Part shown: in pieces, positions 36,598-45,574 of the stretch
Layout of the letters: every line of letters starts with the position of its first letter
How positions within the stretch are numbered: the stretch's first letter is position 1
Assembly (NCBI RefSeq): GCF_014697355.1
Contig: NZ_JACJRQ010000006.1
Location: 1-64,000, forward strand
DNA: 64,000 nt
From: Nostoc calcicola FACHB-3891
GTDB lineage: Bacteria; Cyanobacteriota; Cyanobacteriia; Cyanobacteriales; Nostocaceae
Reading direction: 5' to 3'
Notes under the pieces: generated by a model
What the model was told of the DNA's origin: nothing
Seen by the model: only the letters and a program-made list of their open reading frames with translations
Databases searched by the model: none
Position numbers and translations under genes: made by a program

Positions 36598-38373
36598 TCA
36601 ATTATTGCTCTGGACTATGGAACCTTGCCAATTAGTAGGCAATTTCAATTCATTAGAGTTTAGCGGTTTTTGTAATTGATACAAAGGAATCTCAATCCAA
36701 AATTCAGTTCCTTTGCCTAATTGTGAATCACATCGCAGGACTCCAGAGTGTTTTTGCACAATAATTTGATAGCTAATCGATAAGCCTAACCCTGTTCCTT
36801 GACCTACAGGTTTAGTTGTGAAAAATGGATCGAACAATTTCTGTTTAACTTCTTGGGTCATACCTGCCCCGTTATCTACAATTCTCACTATCACTCGATT
36901 ATTATCAACAAGTTTAGTATTAATTATAATCTGACTAGGATTGCTCTCAATCTCTTGTTTTGAACGTTGAGCATTGCACATATCCAAAGCATCGATCGCA
37001 TTATTAATCACGTTCATAAACACCTGATTTAATTGACCTGCATAGCACTCTACCAAAGGCAACTCACCATACTCCTTGATGATTTCAATTTTGGCATGTT
37101 CTGGCTTGGCTTTGAATCGATTCTGCAAAATCAGCAGCGTGCTATCAATACCTTCGTGAATATCAACTTCTTTCATGTCTGCTTCATCCAAATGAGAGAA
37201 GGTGCGTAAAGACAGGACAATCTGCTCAATTCGCCGCGATCCCATTTTCATTGAAGTTAATATTTTCGGCAGATCCTCTATAAGAAATTCCAAATCAATA
37301 GTGTCAATTTTTTCCTGAATTTTCTGTTTAGAATTTGGAAATTCTTCTTGATAAAGCCGTATCAATTCTAGCAATTGTTGTGTGTATTCGCTGACGTAAG
37401 TAATATTGCCAGAGATAAAGTTGACGGGGTTATTAATTTCGTGTGCTACTCCTGCCACCATTTGACCCAGACTAGACATTTTTTCAGTTTGAATTAATTG
37501 AGCTTGGGTGTTTTGGAGTTCTTGTAAAGCTTTCTGGAGTTCAGACTGTGCCTGTTTGCGTTCAGAAATTTCTAACTCCAGGCGTTGATTCATGTGGGTT
37601 AATTCAGTGTTTTTCATTAAAGTTTCACGAGATTCGGCTAGTTTCACTGCCATGTAGTTAAATGCATTGGCAAGATCCTCTACTTCATCTCCTGTGTGAA
37701 TATCTAAACGGTAGTCTAAATTCCCGGCTGCAATTTCTGCGGTTCCTGCTTGTAAATTCTGCAAAGACTTAACTGTTGGACGCCAAATCAGCAGAAATTT
37801 GCCAACAAATAAAATTATAATTACTTGCACAACTGCAAAGGAAATAATTCTCTGCACTTGATATAAATTTTCTAATTGTTCTTCAACTACAATACTCTGC
37901 TGATTAGCACGTTTAATCAGTTGACTAAGAAACAATTCAATGTCTCTGTCAAAAGAATTAATAGCCCGAAAATACTGTTGGGAATCAGCTAGAGAAGTGT
38001 CGCTAGAATTGCGGTGAGTTAGTTTACTTCCCAAGTTGCTAAGAAACTGATGACGGCGACGGATTACTGAAATTTCCGTAGCATTTGGCATCAATTTTTC
38101 TAACTGTTTGAGTGAGTCAAGAAACTCTGTTGCAGAGTTAAGCATTGCTGTATCTTTACTCTTGAGTAAAACAATATCCTTGAGTTCAATAATTTCAGAC
38201 TTTAAAGCATTTTCGGCAGTCAGAGCAACTTGAATAATTTCGGTGGTTCGATTGCTTTTTTCACGGATAGTCTGCTTAATTTGTTGGACAGCTACAGCAT
38301 TGCCAACAAGAATTGCTATTATCAGTCCGACAGACACAGCGGAACCTGTAAAAAATTTGGTAGAGATTTTCAT
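36598..38373 (-). CDS. Membrane sensor histidine kinase (HAMP-HisKA-HATPase)
   Basis: 591 residues. TM1 is at about 8-28, a periplasmic four-helix region at 29-175 and TM2 at about 178-198. HAMP follows (LQAGTAEIAAGNLDYRLDIHTGDEVEDLANAFNYMA), then a coiled coil. HisKA is EKMSSLGQMVAGVAHEINNPVNFI (His near residue 312). HATPase has N-box LNQVFMNVINNAIDAL, G1 VRIVDNGAGM and G2 KPVGQGTGLGLSISYQII. Its ATG overlaps the stop of the PhnD-like lipoprotein gene by four bases, so the lipoprotein is probably its periplasmic ligand-binding partner. No response regulator is adjacent. Confidence 0.93.
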   Translation of the reverse strand: MKISTKFFTGSAVSVGLIIAILVGNAVAVQQIKQTIREKSNRTTEIIQVALTAENALKSEIIELKDIVLLKSKDTAMLNSATEFLDSLKQLEKLMPNATEISVIRRRHQFLSNLGSKLTHRNSSDTSLADSQQYFRAINSFDRDIELFLSQLIKRANQQSIVVEEQLENLYQVQRIISFAVVQVIIILFVGKFLLIWRPTVKSLQNLQAGTAEIAAGNLDYRLDIHTGDEVEDLANAFNYMAVKLAESRETLMKNTELTHMNQRLELEISERKQAQSELQKALQELQNTQAQLIQTEKMSSLGQMVAGVAHEINNPVNFISGNITYVSEYTQQLLELIRLYQEEFPNSKQKIQEKIDTIDLEFLIEDLPKILTSMKMGSRRIEQIVLSLRTFSHLDEADMKEVDIHEGIDSTLLILQNRFKAKPEHAKIEIIKEYGELPLVECYAGQLNQVFMNVINNAIDALDMCNAQRSKQEIESNPSQIIINTKLVDNNRVIVRIVDNGAGMTQEVKQKLFDPFFTTKPVGQGTGLGLSISYQIIVQKHSGVLRCDSQLGKGTEFWIEIPLYQLQKPLNSNELKLPTNWQGSIVQSNN

Positions 38374-39434
38374 TTTGCCGGAACAGAAATTAAGTTGAGA
38401 TCTTTTCGGAGTTGCTCAATAGAAGTGTAATCTGAAGGGGTAACAAGGGTATATCCGGCTGACTCAATTCCTAGAATATCCTCAATACCTTCTGGGCTAC
38501 TAATAAAAGCCCGCTTTAGTTGTTGAATTAACTCTGGTGGTAATTTTTTAGATACTACTATTGGAAAATTCACTATGGGGGTAGATTGCCACAGTACTCT
38601 GGTATTTTGAGGTTTTAAATTGCCAATTTTTTGTTCCTTCAAATAAGAAGAAGTATTAGTGGCTGCGGCATCAACAATGCCATCTTCTAATGCGACCAGA
38701 CTTTTACTATGGCTACCAGTATATAGGACTTGAGTAAAATCGCGTTTTTCATCAATTCCTAGTTTTTTAAAAGTAGCTAGTGGCATCAAATAGCCAGAGG
38801 TTGATAATTTGTCTACAAAGGCAATGCGCTTACCTTTAAGGTCTTTTAAGGTTTTAATCGGGCTGTCTTGTTTGACAATGATACAAGCGCGATACCAGGG
38901 TTCTCCTGTATGTTTATCGATCGCAGCAACCAAAGGTTCAATTTTAGCACCCCGATCTACTGCCTCCAGATAGCTTAGAGGCCCTAAATAAGCCATATCC
39001 AACTTATCCTGCACCAACCAATCAACCACTTGCTGGTAACTTTTACCAATTTGGAAATCTAGTGAAATTGCGATCGCATTTTGTGTTTTCTGAATCTCTT
39101 GTCTTTTTTGTCTTCCTTGTCCCCTTGGTGTCTTGGATTGCAACTCACTATCAATCCCTCCTCTAAGGGATTGCTCTAAGTATTCTTTGAGAGGTTTAAT
39201 CATCCGTTCTTGCTCTATTGGGTTTTCTGTCGGAACCACCCCAATTCTTAAAGTGGATAACTTCTGTTGATTATTAGTTGAGACATTATCCACAACAGAG
39301 TGGTTATTTTCAGATACTTTTCCACTACAAGCTGTAGTCAGTAGCGCCATGATTACTGCTAAAATCAAAACTCTATTTTTACTGAATAAACGATATCTGA
39401 CAATGAGCGACGGCGCTACTAAGAACTTGTTCAT
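38370..39434 (-). CDS. PhnD-like periplasmic substrate-binding lipoprotein
   Basis: 354 residues with a lipobox signal (LILAVIMALLTTACSG, Cys near residue 37). The fold is that of phosphonate/phosphate-type binding proteins: STLRIGVVPTENPIEQERMIKPLKEYLE, then LDFQIGKSYQQVVDWLVQDKLDMAYLGPLSYLEA, IKTLKDLKGKRIAFVDKLSTSGYLMPLATF and DAAATNTSSYLKEQ. No ABC permease or ATPase is nearby. Coupling to a kinase instead suggests a sensing rather than transport role. About residues 90-118 (RGGIDSELQSKTPRGQGRQK and following) are low-complexity and look like a dispersed repeat inserted between two core elements. Confidence 0.88.
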   Translation of the reverse strand: MNKFLVAPSLIVRYRLFSKNRVLILAVIMALLTTACSGKVSENNHSVVDNVSTNNQQKLSTLRIGVVPTENPIEQERMIKPLKEYLEQSLRGGIDSELQSKTPRGQGRQKRQEIQKTQNAIAISLDFQIGKSYQQVVDWLVQDKLDMAYLGPLSYLEAVDRGAKIEPLVAAIDKHTGEPWYRACIIVKQDSPIKTLKDLKGKRIAFVDKLSTSGYLMPLATFKKLGIDEKRDFTQVLYTGSHSKSLVALEDGIVDAAATNTSSYLKEQKIGNLKPQNTRVLWQSTPIVNFPIVVSKKLPPELIQQLKRAFISSPEGIEDILGIESAGYTLVTPSDYTSIEQLRKDLNLISVPAK

Positions 39435-39451
39435 GATTAAATTTAGGAGTG

Positions 39452-39531
39452 GGTAGAGACGCGATTAATCGCGTCTGTGCAAAAGTAGGGAGTAGAGAGT
39501 GTGTAGAAACGCAATTAATCGCGTTTCTACA
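39452..39531. repeat. Pair of intergenic palindromes
   Basis: GTAGAGACGCGATTAATCGCGTC (39452 on) and GTAGAAACGCAATTAATCGCGTTTCTAC (39504 on) are near-identical 26-28 base palindromes about 50 bases apart, between the PhnD-like gene and the upstream kinase. The same family occurs at 31943. Confidence 0.75.
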
Positions 39532-39602
39532 GGAGTTAGGAATTAAGATTTAAGAGTTATGATTCTCCCTCTACCCCTCTATTTCCCATTCCCTAATCCC
39601 TT

Positions 39603-42305
39603 TTAAATTGGAATTTGAATCCAAAATTCTGTACCTTGTCCCGGTTGTGATGTACACTTGAGCATTCCGCCGTGTTTTTCTACTACAATTTGGTAGCTAA
39701 TTGACAATCCCAATCCTGTTCCTTTACCAACAGGTTTTGTTGTGAAAAATGGATCGAATAAGCGCGTTCTCACTTCTTCTGGAATTCCGGCTCCATTATC
39801 GGTAATCCGAATCACAACAAAATTATTGTTGGAAATTTCCGTCCGAATGATGATCTGGGGTTTTTCTGTTGTTTTACCTTTAATTCTTATCTCTTCTAAT
39901 GCATCGATCGCATTAGTCAAAATGTTCATAAATACTTGGTTAAGCTGACCAGGATAGCAGTCGATTAAGGGCAATTTACTATATTCTTTGACAATAGATA
40001 TATCCAGCCCAATTCCATTATTTTTCCAGCGGTGATGCAAAATTAATAAAGTGTTGTCAATTCCTTCATGAATATCAACTTGTTTTTTTTCTGCTTCATC
40101 ATGACGGGAAAAATTTCGTAATCCTAAAACAATTTCACGGATACGATTAGTACCCATTTCCATTGAAGATAGGAGTTTATAAAGGTCGTTAGTAATAAAA
40201 TCTAAATCGATTTGTTCAGCAAAATCTTCAATTTCTGTATTCGGCTTGGGATAGTATTGCTCATAGAGATGCAAGAGAGTTAGTAACTCTTGAAAATATT
40301 CGTGAGCATAAGTTAAATTCCCGTGAATAAAATTAACTGGATTGTTGATTTCATGGGCAACACCAGCTACTAATTGTCCCAAACTAGACATTTTTTCATG
40401 TTGGATCAGTTGAGATTGAGTTTGCTGCAACTGATACAAAGTTTCTGTGAGTTTTTCGGCTTGAGTTTGAGCGGCTAAAGTAGCAGAACGACTTTGAGTA
40501 TAAAGTTGTGCATGATCGATGGCGATCGCTAGTTGGTCGCAAACAGCTTGTAGCAGACTAATTTCACTGTTAGTCCAAATGCGATCGCCACTACAATGAC
40601 TGCAAACAATTGCTCCTATTTCTCCAGAATTACTCTTAACTGGTAGCACTAGTTGAGCTGTAATCCCAAACTCAGTTAACAACTCTTGCATATCATCATC
40701 AACGCATAATTTACTATTAACACTGTCAATGCAAATTAGCTCTTGAGAGAGGAGTATTTTCGTCAAGTACTTGCTTTTTTGCGGCGGAATACTACCTAAC
40801 ATTGTCGGTAAGTTAGGGTAGTTAGGATTCCGCGCTTCAGAGGTGATAGTCAAGCTTGGCTGGGATGGGTGCGCTGAATAAGAAAGAAAGTAACAACGGT
40901 CAATTTGTAATAAGCTGCGAATTTCATTAACGGCAGTTTCTAGAATAATATCTAAGTCAAGAGAACTGCGGATTTGGCTAGCTAAACGCAGTAATAATGC
41001 TTCCCGACGGCTGAGGAGTTCTTCTCTAGCCCAAATTCGATCGATAGCCACAGCAATATTATTAGCAATCCAATTTAACAAATTATGAGTTGGTTCGCTA
41101 AATATTTGCTGGCTAAATAAAGCCATTATGCCGATTAATTGCTGCTCTACTATTAAAGGATAGGCAGAAAAACGAAAAATTGATAATGTAGAATTTAGTG
41201 GTAGTTCTGGATGATTAATTACTACTTCTTGGTTGAAAATCGCTTGATGGTTTTGTGTCATTAAGCCAACAATGTTATTGCCTAAAACCATATGATTGGG
41301 AAAATCTTGGCTATTGTTCAAAGCGCTACAGGTAAGTTCTGTGCAATGAACACCAGCCTGTAATTCTAGCTGATTTGTTTGTCGCTCAAAAGTCCAGATA
41401 CAAACAAAAGCGATCTTCAGGTATTGTGAAATAGTATTTGTACAGTTTTGCAAAATTTCTGCAAGTGTACCACTTTGAGATAATGCTAAACTGACTTCTG
41501 CACTCAAAAGTGATAAACGCGATCGCTCCACTAAAGCTAACTCTGAAAGCTTACGCTGTGTAATATCTGTACGAATTGATACATATTGATAGGGATTTCC
41601 ATCGGAGTCTAACATTGGGGTAATCAGAGTATCCACCCAATAAAAAGTCCCATCTTTGGCTTTATTTTTGATTTCTCCCTTCCAAATTTTACCTTTGCTA
41701 ATAGTTTTCCACAAATTTTCAAAGAATTCCTTTGTATGATGACCAGAATTAATAATTCGATGGTCTTGTCCTAAAAGTTCTTCTCTAGAATATTTAGAAA
41801 CTTCACAAAATTGGTCATTTGCGTATGTAATTCTGCCTTTTTTATCAGTAATAGCTACCAATGAATGAGCATTCAAGGCAAATTTAAAAGCTTCTAATTC
41901 TCGAATAGTTCTTTGTAGTGCGATTTCATTTTGTTTCTTAATAGAAATATCACGAGCTACTGCATAAATTAACTTTTCTTCCATGAAGCCTGTTGCGTTC
42001 CATGACAGCAATTTATAGCTACCATCCTTACAAATATAACGATTTTCAATATAAATTGGATCTAGACATTGTGCAATTTTTTGGGCTGCTTGAATAGTTA
42101 ATTCGTAGTCTTCAGGGTGAACAAATTCGATAAAGGGTTTAGCAAGCAATTCCTCATTTGACCAACCTAGCGTTTTTGTCCATACTGGATTTAAATACTT
42201 AAAATAACCATCAAAACTAGCAATACACAATAAATCTATAGAAAGTGAGAAAAATCGAGAGTATTTTCCTTCTAATTGTTGGAACTCAGATTTAACTAGT
42301 TTCAT
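39603..42305 (-). CDS. Hybrid-input sensor histidine kinase (PAS-PAS-GAF-GAF-HisKA-HATPase)
   Basis: 900 residues with no membrane segment. PAS1 is about 12-130 (FFSLSIDLLCIASFDGYFKYLNPVWTKTLGW). PAS2 is about 145-255 (VAITDKKGRITYANDQFCEVSKYSREELLGQDHRIINSG), followed by a PAC. Two GAF domains are at about 265-420 and 430-600; neither shows an obvious bilin-binding Cys-His pair. HisKA is HEKMSSLGQLVAGVAHEINNPVNFI. HATPase has LNQVFMNILTNAIDALEE, ITDNGAGIPEEV and KPVGKGTGLGLSISYQIV. Its catalytic part is closely similar to the kinases at 36.6 and 62.6 kb. It lies upstream of the PhnD-like/kinase pair on the same strand with a 168-base gap. Confidence 0.94.
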   Translation of the reverse strand: MKLVKSEFQQLEGKYSRFFSLSIDLLCIASFDGYFKYLNPVWTKTLGWSNEELLAKPFIEFVHPEDYELTIQAAQKIAQCLDPIYIENRYICKDGSYKLLSWNATGFMEEKLIYAVARDISIKKQNEIALQRTIRELEAFKFALNAHSLVAITDKKGRITYANDQFCEVSKYSREELLGQDHRIINSGHHTKEFFENLWKTISKGKIWKGEIKNKAKDGTFYWVDTLITPMLDSDGNPYQYVSIRTDITQRKLSELALVERSRLSLLSAEVSLALSQSGTLAEILQNCTNTISQYLKIAFVCIWTFERQTNQLELQAGVHCTELTCSALNNSQDFPNHMVLGNNIVGLMTQNHQAIFNQEVVINHPELPLNSTLSIFRFSAYPLIVEQQLIGIMALFSQQIFSEPTHNLLNWIANNIAVAIDRIWAREELLSRREALLLRLASQIRSSLDLDIILETAVNEIRSLLQIDRCYFLSYSAHPSQPSLTITSEARNPNYPNLPTMLGSIPPQKSKYLTKILLSQELICIDSVNSKLCVDDDMQELLTEFGITAQLVLPVKSNSGEIGAIVCSHCSGDRIWTNSEISLLQAVCDQLAIAIDHAQLYTQSRSATLAAQTQAEKLTETLYQLQQTQSQLIQHEKMSSLGQLVAGVAHEINNPVNFIHGNLTYAHEYFQELLTLLHLYEQYYPKPNTEIEDFAEQIDLDFITNDLYKLLSSMEMGTNRIREIVLGLRNFSRHDEAEKKQVDIHEGIDNTLLILHHRWKNNGIGLDISIVKEYSKLPLIDCYPGQLNQVFMNILTNAIDALEEIRIKGKTTEKPQIIIRTEISNNNFVVIRITDNGAGIPEEVRTRLFDPFFTTKPVGKGTGLGLSISYQIVVEKHGGMLKCTSQPGQGTEFWIQIPI

Positions 42306-42931
42306 AATTTTTCAGGCATAAACTTTAATTTAATATTGGTCAAATAAGTTAATACGTTTTTCGTAAATCGAATAACCATCCTCACGGGATATTGTCGAGC
42401 TAGAGGCTGCTTAACTTCTATCCTGATGAGGACTGGTTTATATACGAATAATCGCGTAAGTGTATTAACCAAAAAGGTACTAAATATAGCTTTTTTAGGC
42501 AAACATACTAGCTTGCTGTTAGCTAAATTATCTACTGGATATAGGTTTCCCTAAAAAACTGTAAAGTAAACATTTATATTTGAGATTTAAGATAAGAAGT
42601 GTTACGTAATACAAATACGTGAGTAGAGGTTTAGCAATACTCATAGGTGTCAACTGACAGCAATTTTCAGGTAAATAGACCACGTTGTAGGGTAGCACAG
42701 CTGTGCTACCCTACCCGGGATTGTGGTTCAAATAGATCAAAAACGCTGTAACGTGAAACCCTTGTGAAGACGTGATATTTAGTTCATTCACTTAGCGTTA
42801 ATCACCGGGTCACCCCACCCCGGTTTTGTCTAAAGCCAAAACCGCCCCTCCCCTTGGTAAGGGGAGGGGTAAAGCGTATGTGGGACAAGCGTTTGAGCTT
42901 AATGAGTCACCTTGAAAGGTACTCCTAAACT
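42306..42931. other. Intergenic spacer with palindromes
   Basis: 626 bases. It holds a GTAGGGTAGCACAGC/GCTGTGCTACCCTAC palindrome at 42691-42718, an inverted pair CCCCTCCCCTT/AAGGGGAGGGG at 42844-42868, and nothing coding that I trust. The 66-codon frame 42302-42502 ending at the kinase start lacks gene-like features. Confidence 0.6.
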
Positions 42932-44107
42932 CTAAGCAATACTTCCCCGTTTTCTGGCTTCTTTATAGGAAGTTCCGACATTTTTCAAACCAGCTTTAAT
43001 CATTTGTTGTTCCAGGAGGGCAAAGAAACGCGCTTTATCTCCACCTTTTACTACTGCTTGATTATGGGCTTCGGCGATCGCCACTGGATATCCGTATCCT
43101 TTTTGTACTTGTGCTAACATCAAGCCCAGTGCTTGATTTAACATAGCTGTATCTTGCGCTACCCATGCTGGAATTTCAATCCGGGCAATTTCGGTGCCTA
43201 CGTGGACATAGCAAAAGTAAATAATTTGGTCGCCGTAGAGTTCAAGAATTTGATTATTACTGCGCCATAAAGCACTGCGTTGTCCTGGTTGGAGTCGAGT
43301 TGCCCAAAGGGTAGTATCTCGTAGCTGTTCAAAAATTTTACAGGGTACTTTTTCTAACTGATTTGGGCAATGACTTTTACAGTCTGGCGCTGGATGGGGA
43401 CAAGCCAAAAACCGTAAAAAATTCGTGCTTTCGATGTTGCGGGAGGCGCTAAGATAGCCCATCAAAGGAATTTGAGCATCACGCATTTGCTGCCAAGCTT
43501 CCAGAATGGGGGGTAAAATGCGATCGCGTGCATCCATCGGTAATTGTTCCAAAAACCAGTAAATTAAGGAACCATCTACCATCGCTAGGGCTGGTGCTTC
43601 TGCTTTGGCTGCACAGGCTAATTCGGCTAAAACCGTTGTTTCGGAAGCGGTACGGCGGAAACTCATCCATTCTTCGGTACGAATTCCCCATTGCCGAGAC
43701 ATATACAAATCTTCTGGGCGGTAAAATACCTCTGGCAAACTATCAAGTAGAGGATGGCGGTTTTGTCCGTAGTGCAAGACGACTCTGCCGATATTTAAGA
43801 GATAACAGTAAGCAATTTCGTGGTGGTTGGGGGCAATTTGGGAACCATCGGTAGCGATGACAGTATGAATTTTTGGCGGAACCGGGATATCAATGCAGGT
43901 TTCTAGCGGCTCAACTGGGGTAGCATTAGCAAAGAGAATGCGATCGCGCCATTTTTCCTGGCGATCGATTAAATCTTGTTGAGATTCGTAAGCATTTTTT
44001 AAATGTTGTTGCGCCAATTCTAAACGCTGGCGACTAGCAGCAGCTTCCGAAGAAAGATGCTGACTTAAACCTTGCATTTGTCGCGCTAGTTTCGTCAGGT
44101 CAAGCAT
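42932..44107 (-). CDS. NurA-domain protein (putative nuclease)
   Basis: 391 residues. An N-terminal helical region (1-75) is followed by the NurA domain. IHTVIATDGSQIAPNHHE (about 80-97) supplies the first conserved Asp, and ALAMVDGSLIYWFLEQL (about 176-192) the second D-G-S motif. YLSASRNIESTNFLR and the C-terminal PVAIAEAHNQAVVKGGDKARFFALLE complete the family pattern. A CPHPAPDCKSHCPN insertion may bind metal. NurA nucleases of archaea and some bacteria trim DNA ends with the HerA helicase. Cyanobacterial members are uncharacterised and no herA gene is adjacent. Confidence 0.85.
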   Translation of the reverse strand: MLDLTKLARQMQGLSQHLSSEAAASRQRLELAQQHLKNAYESQQDLIDRQEKWRDRILFANATPVEPLETCIDIPVPPKIHTVIATDGSQIAPNHHEIAYCYLLNIGRVVLHYGQNRHPLLDSLPEVFYRPEDLYMSRQWGIRTEEWMSFRRTASETTVLAELACAAKAEAPALAMVDGSLIYWFLEQLPMDARDRILPPILEAWQQMRDAQIPLMGYLSASRNIESTNFLRFLACPHPAPDCKSHCPNQLEKVPCKIFEQLRDTTLWATRLQPGQRSALWRSNNQILELYGDQIIYFCYVHVGTEIARIEIPAWVAQDTAMLNQALGLMLAQVQKGYGYPVAIAEAHNQAVVKGGDKARFFALLEQQMIKAGLKNVGTSYKEARKRGSIA

Positions 44108-44165
44108 AAACGTAAGTGCTGAGTTAGGAGTTAGGAGTTAAGAGTTTTTTTAATTTTTGCCTAGT

Positions 44166-44236
44166 ACACGGGTAGGGGCACAACATGTTGTGCCCCTACG
44201 ATTATCTGTACCTCACGCCTGTTGCAATCTGCTGTA
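44166..44236. repeat. 71-bp dispersed element containing a palindrome (copy 1)
   Basis: It begins ACACGGGTAGGGGCACAAC, has a GTAGGGGCACAAC/GTTGTGCCCCTAC palindrome, then a unique tail ending TTGCAATCTGCTGTA. The copy at 58977-59047 differs at two positions only. Confidence 0.85.
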
Positions 44237-44311
44237 AGTTCCTGCTGGGATATAGGTAAGAGATTGCATTCTGAATTCTGAATTCTGAATCCTGAATTCT
44301 CTTTTCACATC

Positions 44312-45097
44312 TTAAACCCAATTGGAGAAATCTTTGGCAAATTGAGACAATGATAAAAGATGAATTCGCGGATCGTGTTGGGCAGATTCCCTTTCTGCTT
44401 GAGTATTATAACCCCAGTCTGCAAGCAAAAGTTTCACATCTTCAAGGTCTGTTTGTTGTTGAACTAACTGCAAAGTCTTGAGTCTATCTTCTACAAACCA
44501 GAGGCTAACTGGTTTGTTTAGTTCCCCCTGCTTTAATTCTCGCAAAATTTCGTATTTAGGACGCTTGACTTCTTTACCAAAAATTGCTGCTGCTGGTAAA
44601 TTCACCCCTTCTTGTTGTAACAACTGCTGTACAAAACGCCCTTCTTTAGTTGTTACAATATATAGCTTAACTCCACCGGCAAGAGTTAATTTAATTTTTT
44701 CGACTACGCCCGGATAGAATCTATGCAGACTTAGCCAGCCGTCTAAATCTGTAGCAATCCATTCATCTCGCATGTTGTCTAGTTTGGCACCAATTTCTCT
44801 TGCCTGTAGTTTATTGTCTAACAATATTTGTGGAGTAATAGTTACCCACTGATGAAGAATTTTTTCATCAGGGATTCCATCCATTAAAGCTTTGATTAAA
44901 ACAGGCATTTCCCAACCAGTTTCAATTACAGGACGGAGGCGGTAGAATCTCAAAGCTAAATCGTCTGGCGGTGTGTCGTTAGCAGACGACCAAATTTCAG
45001 AGTAGGTACGCCATGCCACCTCAAAATATTCAATTAGTCCGTCGCAAATCACTCCATCAAAGTCCAGGGCTAAAATCGTGGGACTACTTGCTGTCAT
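44312..45097 (-). CDS. HAD-superfamily phosphatase-like hydrolase
   Basis: 261 residues. ILALDFDGVICDGLIEYF (about 8-25) gives the catalytic DxD of the HAD fold (Asp13, Asp15 replaced by the D-F-D-G-V pattern). GVKLYIVTTKEGRFVQQLLQQ is motif II (Thr) and LWFVEDRLKTLQLV is motif IV (Glu-Asp). It is widespread in cyanobacteria, with unknown substrate. The ATG at 45097 is the only reasonable start. It lies upstream of nurA in the same direction, with 204 bases and a dispersed repeat between. Confidence 0.88.
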   Translation of the reverse strand: MTASSPTILALDFDGVICDGLIEYFEVAWRTYSEIWSSANDTPPDDLALRFYRLRPVIETGWEMPVLIKALMDGIPDEKILHQWVTITPQILLDNKLQAREIGAKLDNMRDEWIATDLDGWLSLHRFYPGVVEKIKLTLAGGVKLYIVTTKEGRFVQQLLQQEGVNLPAAAIFGKEVKRPKYEILRELKQGELNKPVSLWFVEDRLKTLQLVQQQTDLEDVKLLLADWGYNTQAERESAQHDPRIHLLSLSQFAKDFSNWV

Positions 45098-45574
45098 TGT
45101 TTTGAGGATAAAACTGCTGTTTCAGCTTAACTGAACTAGCAATAATTTTTTGTATCAGGACTCTGACAGGAAAGATAATTTGGGTCATTGCAGGCGATCG
45201 CTCTATCATTCCCAAGGAAGTCAGTTTTCATAATTCCGAATCGCACTTCCACATCCCGTGAAAAGTCAGATAGGCTACTACAAAAACTTAGTTTATCTAC
45301 GTGAGGGTATTGGCAACTTAACAAGTTAGCAATACCCTCATTTTTTGCTAGCCACCTGAATATCCACAAGTCAAACAACTATAGTAGGGAACAGGGAATA
45401 GGGAACAGGGAATAGGGAATAGGGAATAGGGAATAGGGAACAGGGTCGAAAGTCGCTTGTTGTCTAGGTTTTATATTAGGTTTATGTCCTAAAGTACTTA
45501 GCGACAGCCATACTTTGTCAAGCTAAACGCCCCGACAGCAGATTCATCTGTTGCAAAGATTTTTGTTAATGGTA
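45098..45574. other. Spacer with an orphan terminator and a heptamer array
   Basis: 477 bases. The plus-strand terminator at 45303-45346 has no gene to serve, so a small RNA is possible upstream of it. 45386-45444 is a tandem GGGAATA/GGGAACA heptamer array. No convincing ORF is present; an 80-codon minus-strand frame (45136-45378) spans the terminator. Confidence 0.55.
45303..45346 (+). terminator. Strong intrinsic terminator without an assigned gene
   Basis: GAGGGTATTG (45303-45312) pairs perfectly with CAATACCCTC (45330-45339), with an inner AACTT/AAGTT stem, and is followed by A and six T. It points rightward, whereas the flanking genes are on the minus strand. Confidence 0.75.

Noticed and set aside
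42302-42502. 66-codon frame ending at the kinase start
   Set aside because: No ribosome-binding site, no recognisable protein features and AT-rich random composition.
45190-45215. GC-N10-CC spacing resembling a weak -24/-12 site before the HAD gene
   Set aside because: Only GG and GC are present (TTGGGAATGATAGAGC); TGGCA and TTGC blocks are missing.
45136-45378. 80-codon minus-strand frame
   Set aside because: It spans a strong terminator hairpin and shows no domain-like sequence.
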